Part shown: positions 1 to 10,550 of the stretch, piece by piece
How the letters are laid out: every line of letters starts with the position of its first letter
How positions within the stretch are numbered: position 1 is the stretch's first letter
Source of the DNA: Kineosporia corallincola
GTDB taxonomy: Bacteria; Actinomycetota; Actinomycetes; Actinomycetales; Kineosporiaceae
Assembly: GCF_018499875.1 (NCBI RefSeq)
Contig: NZ_JAHBAY010000006.1
Location: 1 to 64,000, forward strand
Direction of reading: 5' to 3'
DNA length: 64,000 nt
Translations under genes and position numbers: made by a program
The notes under the pieces: generated by a model
Told to the model about the DNA's origin: nothing
Seen by the model: only the letters and a program-made list of their open reading frames with translations
Databases searched by the model: none

Positions 1-151
1 CCGGGCAACGCGACCAGAACAGCGCCCCACGACGCCACACACCCGGGCCCGAGCCCGGAAGAGGTCGTCGTGGCACGCGGTGGGCTGACCCGGAAACGGC
101 GCGGCGGGGTCAAGGCCGCGCGCCGGGCCGCGGATCGGGACCGCGGTGTCC

Positions 152-207
152 GAGCCGCGGTATCGGAGCCGCGGTATCGGAGCCGCGGTATCGGAGCCGC
201 GGTATCG
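152..207. repeat. 14-bp tandem repeat, four perfect copies
   Basis: Four head-to-tail identical copies of GAGCCGCGGTATCG fill 152-207. The unit contains the palindrome CCGCGG, so every copy can pair with its neighbours. A degenerate copy (ccgcggtgtc) precedes the array. It lies in non-coding DNA past the secA terminator hairpin. The copy number may vary between strains, as in other short tandem repeats (inference). Confidence 0.9.
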
Positions 208-330
208 ACACCGCCCTGCCGGGCCCGCGGCCGGGAATGACCGGCGGTGCAGGAACCCGGCCAAAACCCGGGCAGCGGTGCGAGCCCACCATCGCGGAGA
301 ACGGCGCACAGAACGGCCGGCAGAACGGCC

Positions 331-365
331 GCGGCCCGCCACCGGACAACACGGTGGCGGGCCGC
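331..365 (-). terminator. Hairpin terminator of secA
   Basis: A perfect 14-bp stem (331-344 with 352-365) closes a 7-nt loop about 80 nt past the secA stop codon. There is no T-tract, which is usual for actinobacterial terminators. Confidence 0.75.
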
Positions 366-445
366 ACGCATGCGTTCAGCGACGTGGCCGCGTCAGCTCA
401 AGCGAAATGCCAGAGCAGACGCGGCTATTCGCGGGGTTCGGCGAA

Positions 446-3184
<2,739 letters not shown>

Positions 3185-3190
3185 GGGGCG

Positions 3191-3197
3191 CTCTCCC
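3191..3197 (-). promoter_or_regulatory. Ribosome binding site deciding the secA start
   Basis: GGGAGAG on the minus strand, with a 6-nt spacer to the GTG at 3184. It supports this start over the TTG at 3208. Confidence 0.7.
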
Positions 3198-3219
3198 AAG
3201 TCCTTCAACCGTGCTTTGT

Positions 3220-3239
3220 GCGGCAGCGTTCGCTGCCGC
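3220..3239. other. Short perfect inverted repeat in the secA leader
   Basis: GCGGCAGC and GCTGCCGC flank a 4-nt loop (GAAC in the secA mRNA). The hairpin sits about 36 nt upstream of the secA GTG, between secA and the divergent acetyltransferase gene. It could be a leader structure of the secA mRNA. No leader peptide or SecM-like arrest motif was seen. Confidence 0.5.
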
Positions 3240-3346
3240 TTCTAGGGCATGACGAACGGCGGTACCGCGCCGTGCCCACCATCGTAGACAGGCTTGGGAG
3301 CCAAACGTGTTTGCTGTACCCAGGTTCATCGGTCAGGCTCGCTGGT

Positions 3347-4513
3347 GTGCCCGGTCTGTCGTCGTCGTCCAGCAGTCTTGTCCCCCAGCTCACCGACGGT
3401 TTGGTGACTCTGCGCGAACTGCGTGACGACGATGTGGACACGATCGTGGCCTATTGCAACGACCCGGCCATGGAGCGCTGGACCACGGTGCCCTGGCCGT
3501 ACCGCCGCGAGCACGCCGTGGAGTACGTGGTCGCCGGCCGCCGTTCCTGGGCTGAGGGGTCCCGGTTCGACTTCGGCATCGAGTACGAGGGCCGGCTGGT
3601 CGGCGCCGTCGATCTGCGCCGACCGGTGCTGCCCGCCCTGGCCGAGATCGGTTTCGCGCTGGCTCCTCAGGCCCGCGGGCGCGGGCTGATGGCCCGCGCC
3701 CTGCGGCTGGTGCTGCCCTGGGGCGCCCGGCAGGGCATCGAGGTGGTGCAGTGGCGCGCCAACGCCGGCAACTGGGCCAGCCGACGTGCCGCCTGGTCGG
3801 TCGGTTTCACCGTGCAGGGCACGCTGCCCGGTCTGCTGGAGCACCGCGGCACGATCGTGGACGGCTGGCTGGCCTCGATGCGGCTGACCCCCGGCGCCCC
3901 GTTACTGCCCGCCCACCCCTGGTTCGACCCGGTCACCGTCACCGGGCACGCGGTGCGGTTGCGCGCGGCGCGCGACAGTGACGTGCCGCGCTTCGTGCAG
4001 GGGCTGTCCGACCCGGAGTGCCGCTGGTGGCTGCCGGGCATGCGGGACAAGGCGTTCACCGACGAGGAGGCCCGGGCGCAGCTGCGCCGCAACCGTGAGA
4101 ACGAGGCCACCGGGAAGTCCCTGAGCTGGGTGGTCACCGACGCCGACCGGGACGTGATGCTCGGCGAGGTGGTGGTGTTCATCCACAGCCAGCGCGACGG
4201 GCAGGGCGAGGTCGGCTACTGGATGCATCCTGAGGGACGCGGACGGGGCCTGGCCACCGAGGCCGCCTTCCTGGCCGCCCGGCACGCCCTGCTCCCCCTC
4301 GACGAGGGCGGCCTGGGCTGGGCCAACGTGGGCCTGCGGGCGAGCGTGGACAACGTGGCCTCGCGCCGGGTGGCGGAGAAGGCCGGGTTCCGGCCGGCCG
4401 GGACCGAGCGCGGCATCCGCCGGCCGCCGGACGACAGCCCCCGTGTCGACCTGGCGCGGTACGACATGATCCCCGGCGACCTGGCCGGCCTCGACATCCC
4501 CGGGCGCCGATGA
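3347..4513 (+). CDS. Tandem-domain GNAT N-acetyltransferase
   Basis: The 388-residue protein has two GNAT (GCN5-related acetyltransferase) domains in tandem. The first, about residues 15-185, begins LTDGLVTLRELRDDD and has the acetyl-CoA-binding segment APQARGRGLMARAL. The second, about 195-385, has the matching segment HPEGRGRGLATEAA. Both have the R/Q-x-x-G-x-G/A pattern, so both could bind acetyl-CoA. The acceptor substrate is unknown; homologues of this RimJ/RimL type modify protein N-termini or small amines. The start is GTG 3347, just before the first domain; the frame stays open far upstream opposite secA, but that part is spurious. The stop overlaps the next acetyltransferase gene by 4 nt (ATGA), so the two are translationally coupled. 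Confidence 0.88.
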   Translation: MPGLSSSSSSLVPQLTDGLVTLRELRDDDVDTIVAYCNDPAMERWTTVPWPYRREHAVEYVVAGRRSWAEGSRFDFGIEYEGRLVGAVDLRRPVLPALAEIGFALAPQARGRGLMARALRLVLPWGARQGIEVVQWRANAGNWASRRAAWSVGFTVQGTLPGLLEHRGTIVDGWLASMRLTPGAPLLPAHPWFDPVTVTGHAVRLRAARDSDVPRFVQGLSDPECRWWLPGMRDKAFTDEEARAQLRRNRENEATGKSLSWVVTDADRDVMLGEVVVFIHSQRDGQGEVGYWMHPEGRGRGLATEAAFLAARHALLPLDEGGLGWANVGLRASVDNVASRRVAEKAGFRPAGTERGIRRPPDDSPRVDLARYDMIPGDLAGLDIPGRR

Positions 4514-5061
4514 GCCGCCGGCGTCAGCCGGAACCGTCGCTGGCGGACGGTCACCGGCTGCGTCCCTGGGCCACCGCCGACGCCCCGGCGATCACGCTGG
4601 CGATGCGGGACCCGCTGGTCCGGCGATACGCCTCGCACCTGCTCGACGACCGCGACGTGGCGCTCGGCGCCATCCACACCTGGAACGGCCAGTGGCCCGA
4701 GGGCACCGGTGCCGCCTGGGCCCTGATCGGGCCGGACCGCGCGGTGCTGGGCCAGATCCGCTTCGGGCTGGTCGACGAGGGCCTGGGCACCGGCTCGGTG
4801 GGCTACTGGCTGGTGCCCGAGGCCCGGGGCCGGGGGCTGGCCTCACAGGCCGTGGCCCGGGCGAGCACCGTGGTGTTCAACCGCCTCGGCTGGCACCGGA
4901 TAGAGCTCTACCACGCCGTGGAGAACGACCGTTCCTGCGCCGTGGCCCGCCGGGCCGGCTACCCGCTGGAGGGCGTGATGCGCGAGGCCATGCTCTACCC
5001 GGACGACGAGCGGCGTTCCGACGAGCACCTGCACGCCCGGCTGGCCTCCGACCCCGATTGA
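4510..5061 (+). CDS. GNAT N-acetyltransferase (RimJ/RimL type)
   Basis: A single GNAT domain of 183 residues, starting LRPWATADAPAITLAMRDP and containing the acetyl-CoA-binding segment VPEARGRGLASQAV at about residues 103-116. The C-terminal EKAG-like turn (VARRAGYPLEGVMREA) is typical of the RimJ/RimL clade. ATG 4510 overlaps the stop of the tandem-domain gene, so three GNAT domains are made from one transcript. The partner and substrate are unknown. It converges with the winged-helix gene, with a gap of only 25 bp and no obvious hairpin. Confidence 0.9.
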   Translation: MSRRRQPEPSLADGHRLRPWATADAPAITLAMRDPLVRRYASHLLDDRDVALGAIHTWNGQWPEGTGAAWALIGPDRAVLGQIRFGLVDEGLGTGSVGYWLVPEARGRGLASQAVARASTVVFNRLGWHRIELYHAVENDRSCAVARRAGYPLEGVMREAMLYPDDERRSDEHLHARLASDPD

Positions 5062-5086
5062 GGACGACGGAACACCCGGACCCCAC

Positions 5087-6499
5087 CTACCCCCGGAACA
5101 GTTCGGCCAGCGCCGGGCCGAGCTCCCCCTTCGGCTCCGCCGTGACACCGTCCAGCTCCAGCCAGCCCGCCATCAGCCGCAGCTCGTCGGCCAGTTCACC
5201 GATGACGGCCTCGGCGGGCACCCCGGGCTCGGCGTAGGCGGCCCGCACCAGCAGCCGCCCGCCCCCGCCGGGCGCCCGGTCGGCCTTCAGGTCGACGCGC
5301 CCCACCAGCTGCTCACCGAGCAGGAAAGGCAGCACGTAGTAACCGAACTCGCGCTTGGCGGCCGGGGTGTAGATCTCCAGACGCAGGCGGAAGTCCCAGA
5401 GCACCTCGGTGCGCGGGCGTTCCCAGACCAGCGAGTCGAACGGGCTGAGCAGGGCCCGGGCCGTGATCCGGCGCGGGATGCGGGCGTCCGGGTGCAGGTA
5501 GGCCTGCCGCCCCCAGCCGTCGACCGTCACCGGCAGCAGTTCGCCGGCGTCGACCAGATCCCGGACGGCGGCCTGGGACTCGGCCGGTTTCAGCCGGAAG
5601 TAGTCACGCAGGCAGCGTTCGGTGGCCACACCCATGGCCCGGGCCGCGATACGCACCAGTTCGCGGCGGGCGTCTTCCGGGTCGGGGTCGGGCGCCGCTG
5701 ACACCACCGACGGCAGCACCCGGCCGGGCAGCGCGTAGCGGCGCTCGAACTGCTGGGTGCGGCCGGCCGAGGACAGCTGACCGGCCCAGAACTGGAACTC
5801 CACGGCGCGTTTCACGTCGCTCCAGTTCCAGCCCCACTCGCCGGTGCGCTCGCGGGGCCGGGTGTCGCCGATGTGCCGCTCGACGGCGGCGGCGGTCAGC
5901 GGGCCGTGCCGGTCGACCACCTCGAGCACCTGGTCGAGCAGATCGGCGCGGTCGCGGGCGATGCGCTGCATGCCGCCCCAGGCCTCGTGGGCGGCGCGGT
6001 CCATGCGCCAGCGCAGCAGGCGATGGGTCTGCGGGGCGATGAAAGACGCCTCGTGGGCCCAGTACTCGACCAGCCTGCGGGGTGCGTTGCCGGAAGCCTT
6101 GTCGAGCAGCGGACGCGGGTAGTCACCGAGCCTGCTGAAGACCGGCAGGTAGTGGCTGCGCGAGAGCACGTTGACCGAGTCGATCTGGAGGACGCCCACG
6201 GTGTCGACGACCCGCTGGAGATGCCGTGCGGTGATCGGCCCGGACGGCCGCGCGACGCCGAAGCCCTGGGCCGCCAGCGCGATGCGACGGGCCTGGGCCA
6301 GGCTCAGTCGCTCGCGCGCCGGCCGCCGCGGCGCGGCCCCGGACTCGCCGGGGCCGCCCGCACGCGAGCCGATGGCCTGGGTGGTGGGGACAGGAGAGGT
6401 CAGGCCGGGGCGGCGGCCTGGGCCTCCGCGTCGACCGCCAGTCGGATCACGCCGTAGTTCCACCCGCGCCGACGATAGACCACCGAGGGCTTGCCGCAC
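5087..6499 (-). CDS. YcaQ-type winged-helix DNA-binding protein
   Basis: The protein (up to 470 residues) is of the HTH_42 / YcaQ family. The family core runs from [16 protein letters not shown] (about residue 65) through [18 protein letters not shown], the EYWAHEAS segment and the C-terminal [14 protein letters not shown] and [19 protein letters not shown] motifs. E. coli YcaQ is a DNA glycosylase that unhooks interstrand crosslinks; the QxD-like segment QIDSVNV is kept here, so a DNA repair role is likely. The start is uncertain: no ATG/GTG lies between the hpf stop and the domain, so translation must begin within hpf at GTG 6499 or 6463 (overlap 64-100 nt), or at a non-canonical codon. The first ~60 residues are Arg/Gly/Pro-rich and may not be translated. 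It follows hpf on the same strand. Confidence 0.85.
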   Translation of the reverse strand: MRQALGGLSSARVELRRDPTGGRRGGPGRRPGLTSPVPTTQAIGSRAGGPGESGAAPRRPARERLSLAQARRIALAAQGFGVARPSGPITARHLQRVVDTVGVLQIDSVNVLSRSHYLPVFSRLGDYPRPLLDKASGNAPRRLVEYWAHEASFIAPQTHRLLRWRMDRAAHEAWGGMQRIARDRADLLDQVLEVVDRHGPLTAAAVERHIGDTRPRERTGEWGWNWSDVKRAVEFQFWAGQLSSAGRTQQFERRYALPGRVLPSVVSAAPDPDPEDARRELVRIAARAMGVATERCLRDYFRLKPAESQAAVRDLVDAGELLPVTVDGWGRQAYLHPDARIPRRITARALLSPFDSLVWERPRTEVLWDFRLRLEIYTPAAKREFGYYVLPFLLGEQLVGRVDLKADRAPGGGGRLLVRAAYAEPGVPAEAVIGELADELRLMAGWLELDGVTAEPKGELGPALAELFRG

Positions 6500-7167
6500 G
6501 CGGCATCGACGAACAGGTAGAAATCGTGACCGACGAGTTCCATCTCGTAGAGCGCCTGGTCGATGGTCATCGGGTGCGCCGGATGGTCTTTCGTGCGGAT
6601 GACCACCGGGCTGTCGGCCAGCGTCTCGGCGCCCTCGGGCAGGTTGGCCCAGTCCATCGAGTCGGCGAAGCCGTCGATCTCCTCCGCCGCGTCGTCGAGC
6701 GGCGAGCGGGTCTTCGTGGCGGTGCCGTTCAGCGCCTGGCCGTTGAGCGGCGCCTCGACCGGGCGCTCGGCCAGCGCGATGCCGGTGTGGGCGATGGCCG
6801 AACCGGCCCGCCCGGCGTCGCCGGCACCCACGCCCCGCACCGAGGCGGGGGCGTGCCGGCCGTGGTGCACCTTTTTGCGGTCGGCGTTCCGGCGCAACCG
6901 CTCGAGCAGCTTGCCGAACGCGATGTCGAGCGCGGACAGCTCGTCCTGACCGCAGGCCTCGGCACGGATCACCGGCCCGCGGTCACGCACAGTTATCTCG
7001 ACACGCTCACATTGACTGGACTGACGCGGATTCCGCTCGTGGGACAGCTCGACGTCGATGCGAAAGGCGGTGGGACTCAGCTGGGAAACCTTGCCCAGCT
7101 TCTCCTCGGCGATGCGCCGGAAACGGTCCGTAACCCCAACGTGCCGACCAGTAATCACGATGTCCAC
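6400..7167 (-). CDS. hpf: Long-form ribosome hibernation-promoting factor (HPF)
   Basis: HPF binds the 30S decoding site in stationary phase and, in its long form, dimerises 70S ribosomes into 100S particles. The 255-residue protein has the N-terminal S30AE fold (about 1-100, starting [17 protein letters not shown]), a variable linker (about 100-180) and the C-terminal dimerisation domain (about 185-245, with [21 protein letters not shown] and [13 protein letters not shown]). This is the long form usual in actinobacteria. GTG 7167 has a textbook AGGAGG 7 nt upstream. The downstream winged-helix gene begins inside its 3' end, so the two are probably cotranscribed. Recent nomenclature also uses raiA-like for this gene. 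Confidence 0.96.
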   Translation of the reverse strand: MDIVITGRHVGVTDRFRRIAEEKLGKVSQLSPTAFRIDVELSHERNPRQSSQCERVEITVRDRGPVIRAEACGQDELSALDIAFGKLLERLRRNADRKKVHHGRHAPASVRGVGAGDAGRAGSAIAHTGIALAERPVEAPLNGQALNGTATKTRSPLDDAAEEIDGFADSMDWANLPEGAETLADSPVVIRTKDHPAHPMTIDQALYEMELVGHDFYLFVDAACGKPSVVYRRRGWNYGVIRLAVDAEAQAAAPA

Positions 7168-7174
7168 GAAGAAT

Positions 7175-7180
7175 CCTCCT
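7175..7180 (-). promoter_or_regulatory. Consensus ribosome binding site of hpf
   Basis: AGGAGG on the minus strand with a 7-nt spacer to GTG 7167. It is one of the strongest Shine-Dalgarno sequences in the window, in line with heavy induction of HPF. Confidence 0.8.
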
Positions 7181-7327
7181 GTAGCTGTTGCTACGCCTCA
7201 TGTGCCAGACCGAACGGAGGGCGGTCTCGATAGGTTCCGGTTCGGCCGGGAAATGGCACGGGCGCCAGAGCATTGGTGGGGAATCGCTGACGGGGAGCCA
7301 GCTACTTCTTGACATCCTCCTTCCTGC

Positions 7328-7341
7328 ATTCCGCGCGGAAT
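7328..7341. promoter_or_regulatory. 14-bp palindrome upstream of hpf
   Basis: ATTCCGCGCGGAAT is a perfect palindrome in the 223-bp gap between hpf and comF, about 160 nt upstream of the hpf start and 50 nt past the comF stop. It could be an operator for a dimeric regulator of hpf or part of the comF 3' end. No regulator can be assigned. Confidence 0.35.
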
Positions 7342-7390
7342 TCGGCGCGGAGGGCGGAAGCGGCGACCCGGAGATCGCCGTCTGACGAGG

Positions 7391-8227
7391 CTAGAGCAGG
7401 TATTCCGATGTGGATACCCCCTCTCGGCGTAATGTCACCGAGAGACTGCAAACCCCGATGACACGTGCACCCGCGCCGGTGAGGGCGCGGGCAGCTTCGG
7501 CCGCGGTGGCGCCGGTCGTGACCACGTCATCGAGGACGACGCATCCGCGTTGCAGGAGAGCAAAGCGCAGGCTCGGCCGGACGGCAAGTGCACCGGAGAG
7601 ATTCTTTCGGCGCGCCCTCGCGGACAGTTCACCCTGATCCCGGACATCCCGCCGATGGGTGAGCACCTGGGCCACCCGCAGCCCGGCGGGAGAGGCTTCG
7701 TCCGCCCGGGCGTGTCGCCGGTCGTGCCGGGCGACCTCCCCGGCGGCGGACCGGGCGAGCGCCGCCACCAGGTCTCCGCCCCGCCGGCGGCTGGCCCCGC
7801 GCACCGAGGGAACCGGCACCACGAGCCAGGGTTCGGCAGGCCGGGGGCGACCCGACCGGGCGACGGACCGCGAGGCGGAGGCCCGGCAGGCGGTCAGCGC
7901 CGCCGCCAGCCCGATGCCGAACGGGCCGGTGAGATCGTGCCGCCCGCGCTCTTTCCAGGCCGGCACCAGCCGGGCGGCCGGGCCGGTGTAGGTGGTGGCA
8001 CTCCAGACGCCCCAACCCGGGGGCCAGCCCACCATCGGCTGGAAGAAGGCCGGGCCGGTGACGGCACGCCGGCAGGTGGCGCACAGCGGCACGTCGGGCA
8101 GCCCGCACCCGGCACAGGCGACCGGCCAGACCAGCCCCCGGCCCAGCCGCCACAGGGCAGCCGGCCCGGTCTCCGGCGATTCCACCGGCGCCCCGGAGGA
8201 ATTCAGCGCTTTCGTTGCGAAAACCAT
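7391..8227 (-). CDS. comF: ComF-family phosphoribosyltransferase-like protein
   Basis: The 278-residue protein has an N-terminal zinc-finger-like cysteine set (Cys 38, 41, 49 and 52; CAGC...CATC) and a C-terminal PRTase fold with the PRPP-binding segment VVLDDVVTTGATAAEAA near residue 235. ComF proteins take part in DNA uptake in naturally competent bacteria. In actinobacteria the same gene is a conserved neighbour of hpf and lpqB, and its role there is not established. ATG 8227 was chosen because AGGGTGG precedes it by 5-6 nt and the sequence upstream is not family-like. Its N-terminus is shorter in cysteine-rich sequence than Haemophilus ComF. Confidence 0.88.
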   Translation of the reverse strand: MVFATKALNSSGAPVESPETGPAALWRLGRGLVWPVACAGCGLPDVPLCATCRRAVTGPAFFQPMVGWPPGWGVWSATTYTGPAARLVPAWKERGRHDLTGPFGIGLAAALTACRASASRSVARSGRPRPAEPWLVVPVPSVRGASRRRGGDLVAALARSAAGEVARHDRRHARADEASPAGLRVAQVLTHRRDVRDQGELSARARRKNLSGALAVRPSLRFALLQRGCVVLDDVVTTGATAAEAARALTGAGARVIGVCSLSVTLRREGVSTSEYLL

Positions 8228-8612
8228 GATTCCACCCTGCCGCTCACAGCCCGCCCGGACCATCGGCCCGGCCGTTCTGTGGATAAGAACTTCATTGTGC
8301 TTACCTGTGGAATCTATGCCGGGAAGATCGGGCGCACCCGGGCCCAAGGACAGGAAAGTGAACAGCCTTCCGGCCCGCCCCCGCCGACGGGTCACCCGAT
8401 CGGCCCAGTAATGCGGAGCGGCCTCCGAAATTGGGCCCGGCCGCTGCGATCACGAACAGATCAATAACCGGCCACGGACCCGGCCGCCAGGCAATTGAGG
8501 ACGCAATCACGAACCGATAACGCAGCGTCGCCCTCCCGCGACCGGATCGGCCTGCGGAAATCCGTACCGCGGCAACGCCGTCCGGACTCACGTCGTCCAC
8601 CATTGTTTCGGG
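8228..8612. other. Intergenic region between lpqB and comF
   Basis: About 385 bases without a convincing gene. It must contain the comF promoter and the 3' end of the mtrA-mtrB-lpqB transcript. The part near 8270-8330 is locally AT-rich (TGTGGATAAGAACTTC, then TGTGCTTACC). I could not define -35/-10 elements or a clear hairpin with confidence. Confidence 0.5.
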
Positions 8613-10550
8613 TCACCCGGGGAAGGCGGGCCACCGGGCCGTGGAGATGCCGGCCCAGGACGGGCCGGACCGGCCCTGCGTCCCCTTCGACGTGCCCGCC
8701 ACCATGGTGGAGGATCCGTTACCCACAGCGATCGTCTTCGCTCCCGCGACCGCCACGATGGGCTGGATCGTGCCCCCGATCTGGACCACCCAGGGCCGGT
8801 CCACGCTGGAGGAGATGGCCTCGTCGCCGGCGTTCGCCGCACCGGCCGCCCGCCGCCCGAGCACCGCCACGTGGTCGTCGTCCACCCAGGCCACGTCACG
8901 CACCGAGACCAGGTCGGGCACCAGGCCGGTGGGCTGGGTCAGCCGCACCGGCCGGCCGTTCTCGTCCCGCACGATGCCGGTGAGGAAGATGTGCGGCTCA
9001 CCGCCGTCGGTGATGGCCAGGACCGCCCGGGTGCCGTCGCGGGAGACCCGCATGGCCTGCACGACGTACCCGTCCAGCCAGTCGGCCTCCACCTCGGCCT
9101 GCGCCTCCTCGATGCCCGACGAGGCCACCTGCGACACCTCGACCGCCTGCACGCCGGAGGCGCCCGCGACCCAGACCCAGCCGGTCGGGTCGAACGACGG
9201 CGCGGTGAGGTCCGTGCCGGTCAGCTGCACCGGGTCGTCTCCCTCCGCCTCGGCCACGAAGAGCCGCGACGCGTCGGCGGAGATCGCGGCGAACCAGGTG
9301 CCGTCGTAGGAGACGGCCGGGGAGATCAGGCCGTAGGTCCGGTCGAGCTGGTCGAAGGCGTCCAGGCCCTTCACCACCTCGTCGCCGTCCACCCCGATGC
9401 GGACCACCCGGCCCTTGGAGTCGATGCCCACCGCGGACCCGCTCACCGACGGGTTGACCACGGGGTCCGGCGCGGACTCCTCCGGGATGTTGTAGGTGAC
9501 CCGGTCCACGGTGACCCGGACCGACGAGATCGTGCGCAGCTGACGCAGCGTGGTCTCCAGCTGAGCCAGCAGGAGCTGTCTCTCGCGGTCGTTGGCCAGC
9601 CGGGCCGGGCTGGTCAGGTCGACGGTGGCGACCCCGTTCTCGACCACCACCGCCGACACCGCCATCTCGGTGCCCACCGGCACGCTCGTCGCCACCGCGT
9701 CGGCCAGCCAGGCCGGCGGGCCCTCCAGCAGCGCGCGGGTCAGCGCGGTGGGCAGCTCGGGCGAGCCGGGCGCACTCGGGAACCAGTGCGTGTCGGGCAC
9801 CAGGTGCTCGCCGGCGGCGTCCGGGAAGTAGACCGAGTACGGCTTGAAGGTGACGTTGAAGTCGTTGCGGGTGATCAGGATTCCGTCGTCGAGCGAGTTG
9901 ATCCGCCAGTCGCCGTCGATCAGCACCAGGCCGAAGTAGTGCGGCTCGGTCTTCGTCTCCGGCGCGACCACGCCGTAGCGGCCGTCGCCGTCGACCGTGG
10001 CGATCGCCGGGGCGCGCACGACCACCTCGGCGACGTCCTGGTTGGTGTCGCTGCCGTCCGCACCGGCCGCGCCGGCCTCGGCGTCGGCCCTGGTCGACGG
10101 GCCCGGGGCGGCCGTGGCGGTGACCCCACCGGCCGCCGCCTCGGCACCCGGCGCGGCCGTGCTCGTGGGTGTCGGGCCGGCGGTCGCGGGGATCTCCTCA
10201 CCCTTGGCCAGCTGCCGCGTGCTCAGGGTGTCGAGCGAACGGAAGACCGTGGCGGAGGCGTCGGGCCGCCACTCCAGACGGCGTTCCGGGCTGAGGAAGC
10301 TGCGGGCCACGGCGTGGTCGTCGCTGTAACCGGCACTCGCGGCGAGGAATCCGCGCACCACCTCGATCGGGCTCTGCCCGTTCTTCGGGCCCTCCGGCGC
10401 TAGCTGGAAGACGCCCTCCAGCGGGTCGTCGTTGACGACGTTGCCACTGATGACCGGCCCGTGATCGGGAATGGTCGCGCAGGACGTCAGCCCGAGCACC
10501 GTGACCAGGGCCAGGATCAGAGCCGGTGTGCGTCGTCCACCCGCCCTCAC
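8613..10550 (-). CDS. lpqB: MtrAB-associated lipoprotein LpqB
   Basis: LpqB is an extracytoplasmic lipoprotein that in mycobacteria and Streptomyces modulates the MtrB sensor kinase. The 645-residue protein starts with a lipoprotein signal peptide whose lipobox LTSC puts the lipidated Cys at residue 24. A GerMN-like region follows (about 200-330, including TALTRALLEGPPAWL), then a C-terminal beta-propeller-like half. Residues ~105-145 are an Ala/Thr/Pro/Gly-rich linker. GTG 10550 overlaps the mtrB stop by 4 nt (GTGA), so mtrA-mtrB-lpqB is one translationally coupled operon. The length is somewhat above the ~590 residues of mycobacterial LpqB because of the linker. Confidence 0.95.
   Translation of the reverse strand: MRAGGRRTPALILALVTVLGLTSCATIPDHGPVISGNVVNDDPLEGVFQLAPEGPKNGQSPIEVVRGFLAASAGYSDDHAVARSFLSPERRLEWRPDASATVFRSLDTLSTRQLAKGEEIPATAGPTPTSTAAPGAEAAAGGVTATAAPGPSTRADAEAGAAGADGSDTNQDVAEVVVRAPAIATVDGDGRYGVVAPETKTEPHYFGLVLIDGDWRINSLDDGILITRNDFNVTFKPYSVYFPDAAGEHLVPDTHWFPSAPGSPELPTALTRALLEGPPAWLADAVATSVPVGTEMAVSAVVVENGVATVDLTSPARLANDRERQLLLAQLETTLRQLRTISSVRVTVDRVTYNIPEESAPDPVVNPSVSGSAVGIDSKGRVVRIGVDGDEVVKGLDAFDQLDRTYGLISPAVSYDGTWFAAISADASRLFVAEAEGDDPVQLTGTDLTAPSFDPTGWVWVAGASGVQAVEVSQVASSGIEEAQAEVEADWLDGYVVQAMRVSRDGTRAVLAITDGGEPHIFLTGIVRDENGRPVRLTQPTGLVPDLVSVRDVAWVDDDHVAVLGRRAAGAANAGDEAISSSVDRPWVVQIGGTIQPIVAVAGAKTIAVGNGSSTMVAGTSKGTQGRSGPSWAGISTARWPAFPG

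Larger units (their letters stand above)
1..445. other. Gene-free left edge downstream of secA
   Basis: I see no convincing gene here. All three plus-strand frames are open for long stretches, but this is a high-GC artefact, and the encoded sequences are Arg/Pro/Gly-rich without a recognisable domain. The stretch contains a 14-bp tandem repeat (152-207) and a strong hairpin (331-365) that fits the end of the secA transcript. A C-terminal fragment of a gene entering from the left edge cannot be excluded for the first ~90 bases. Confidence 0.6.

Noticed and set aside
152-207. CRISPR array
   Set aside because: The 14-bp units are directly adjacent with no spacers, and no cas genes are present.
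7007-7315. 102-codon minus-strand frame overlapping the 5' part of hpf, preceded by GGAAGGAGG
   Set aside because: The purine-rich block is directly fused to the ATG (no spacer), the frame overlaps hpf in another phase and encodes a Ser/Arg/Pro-rich peptide without a family.
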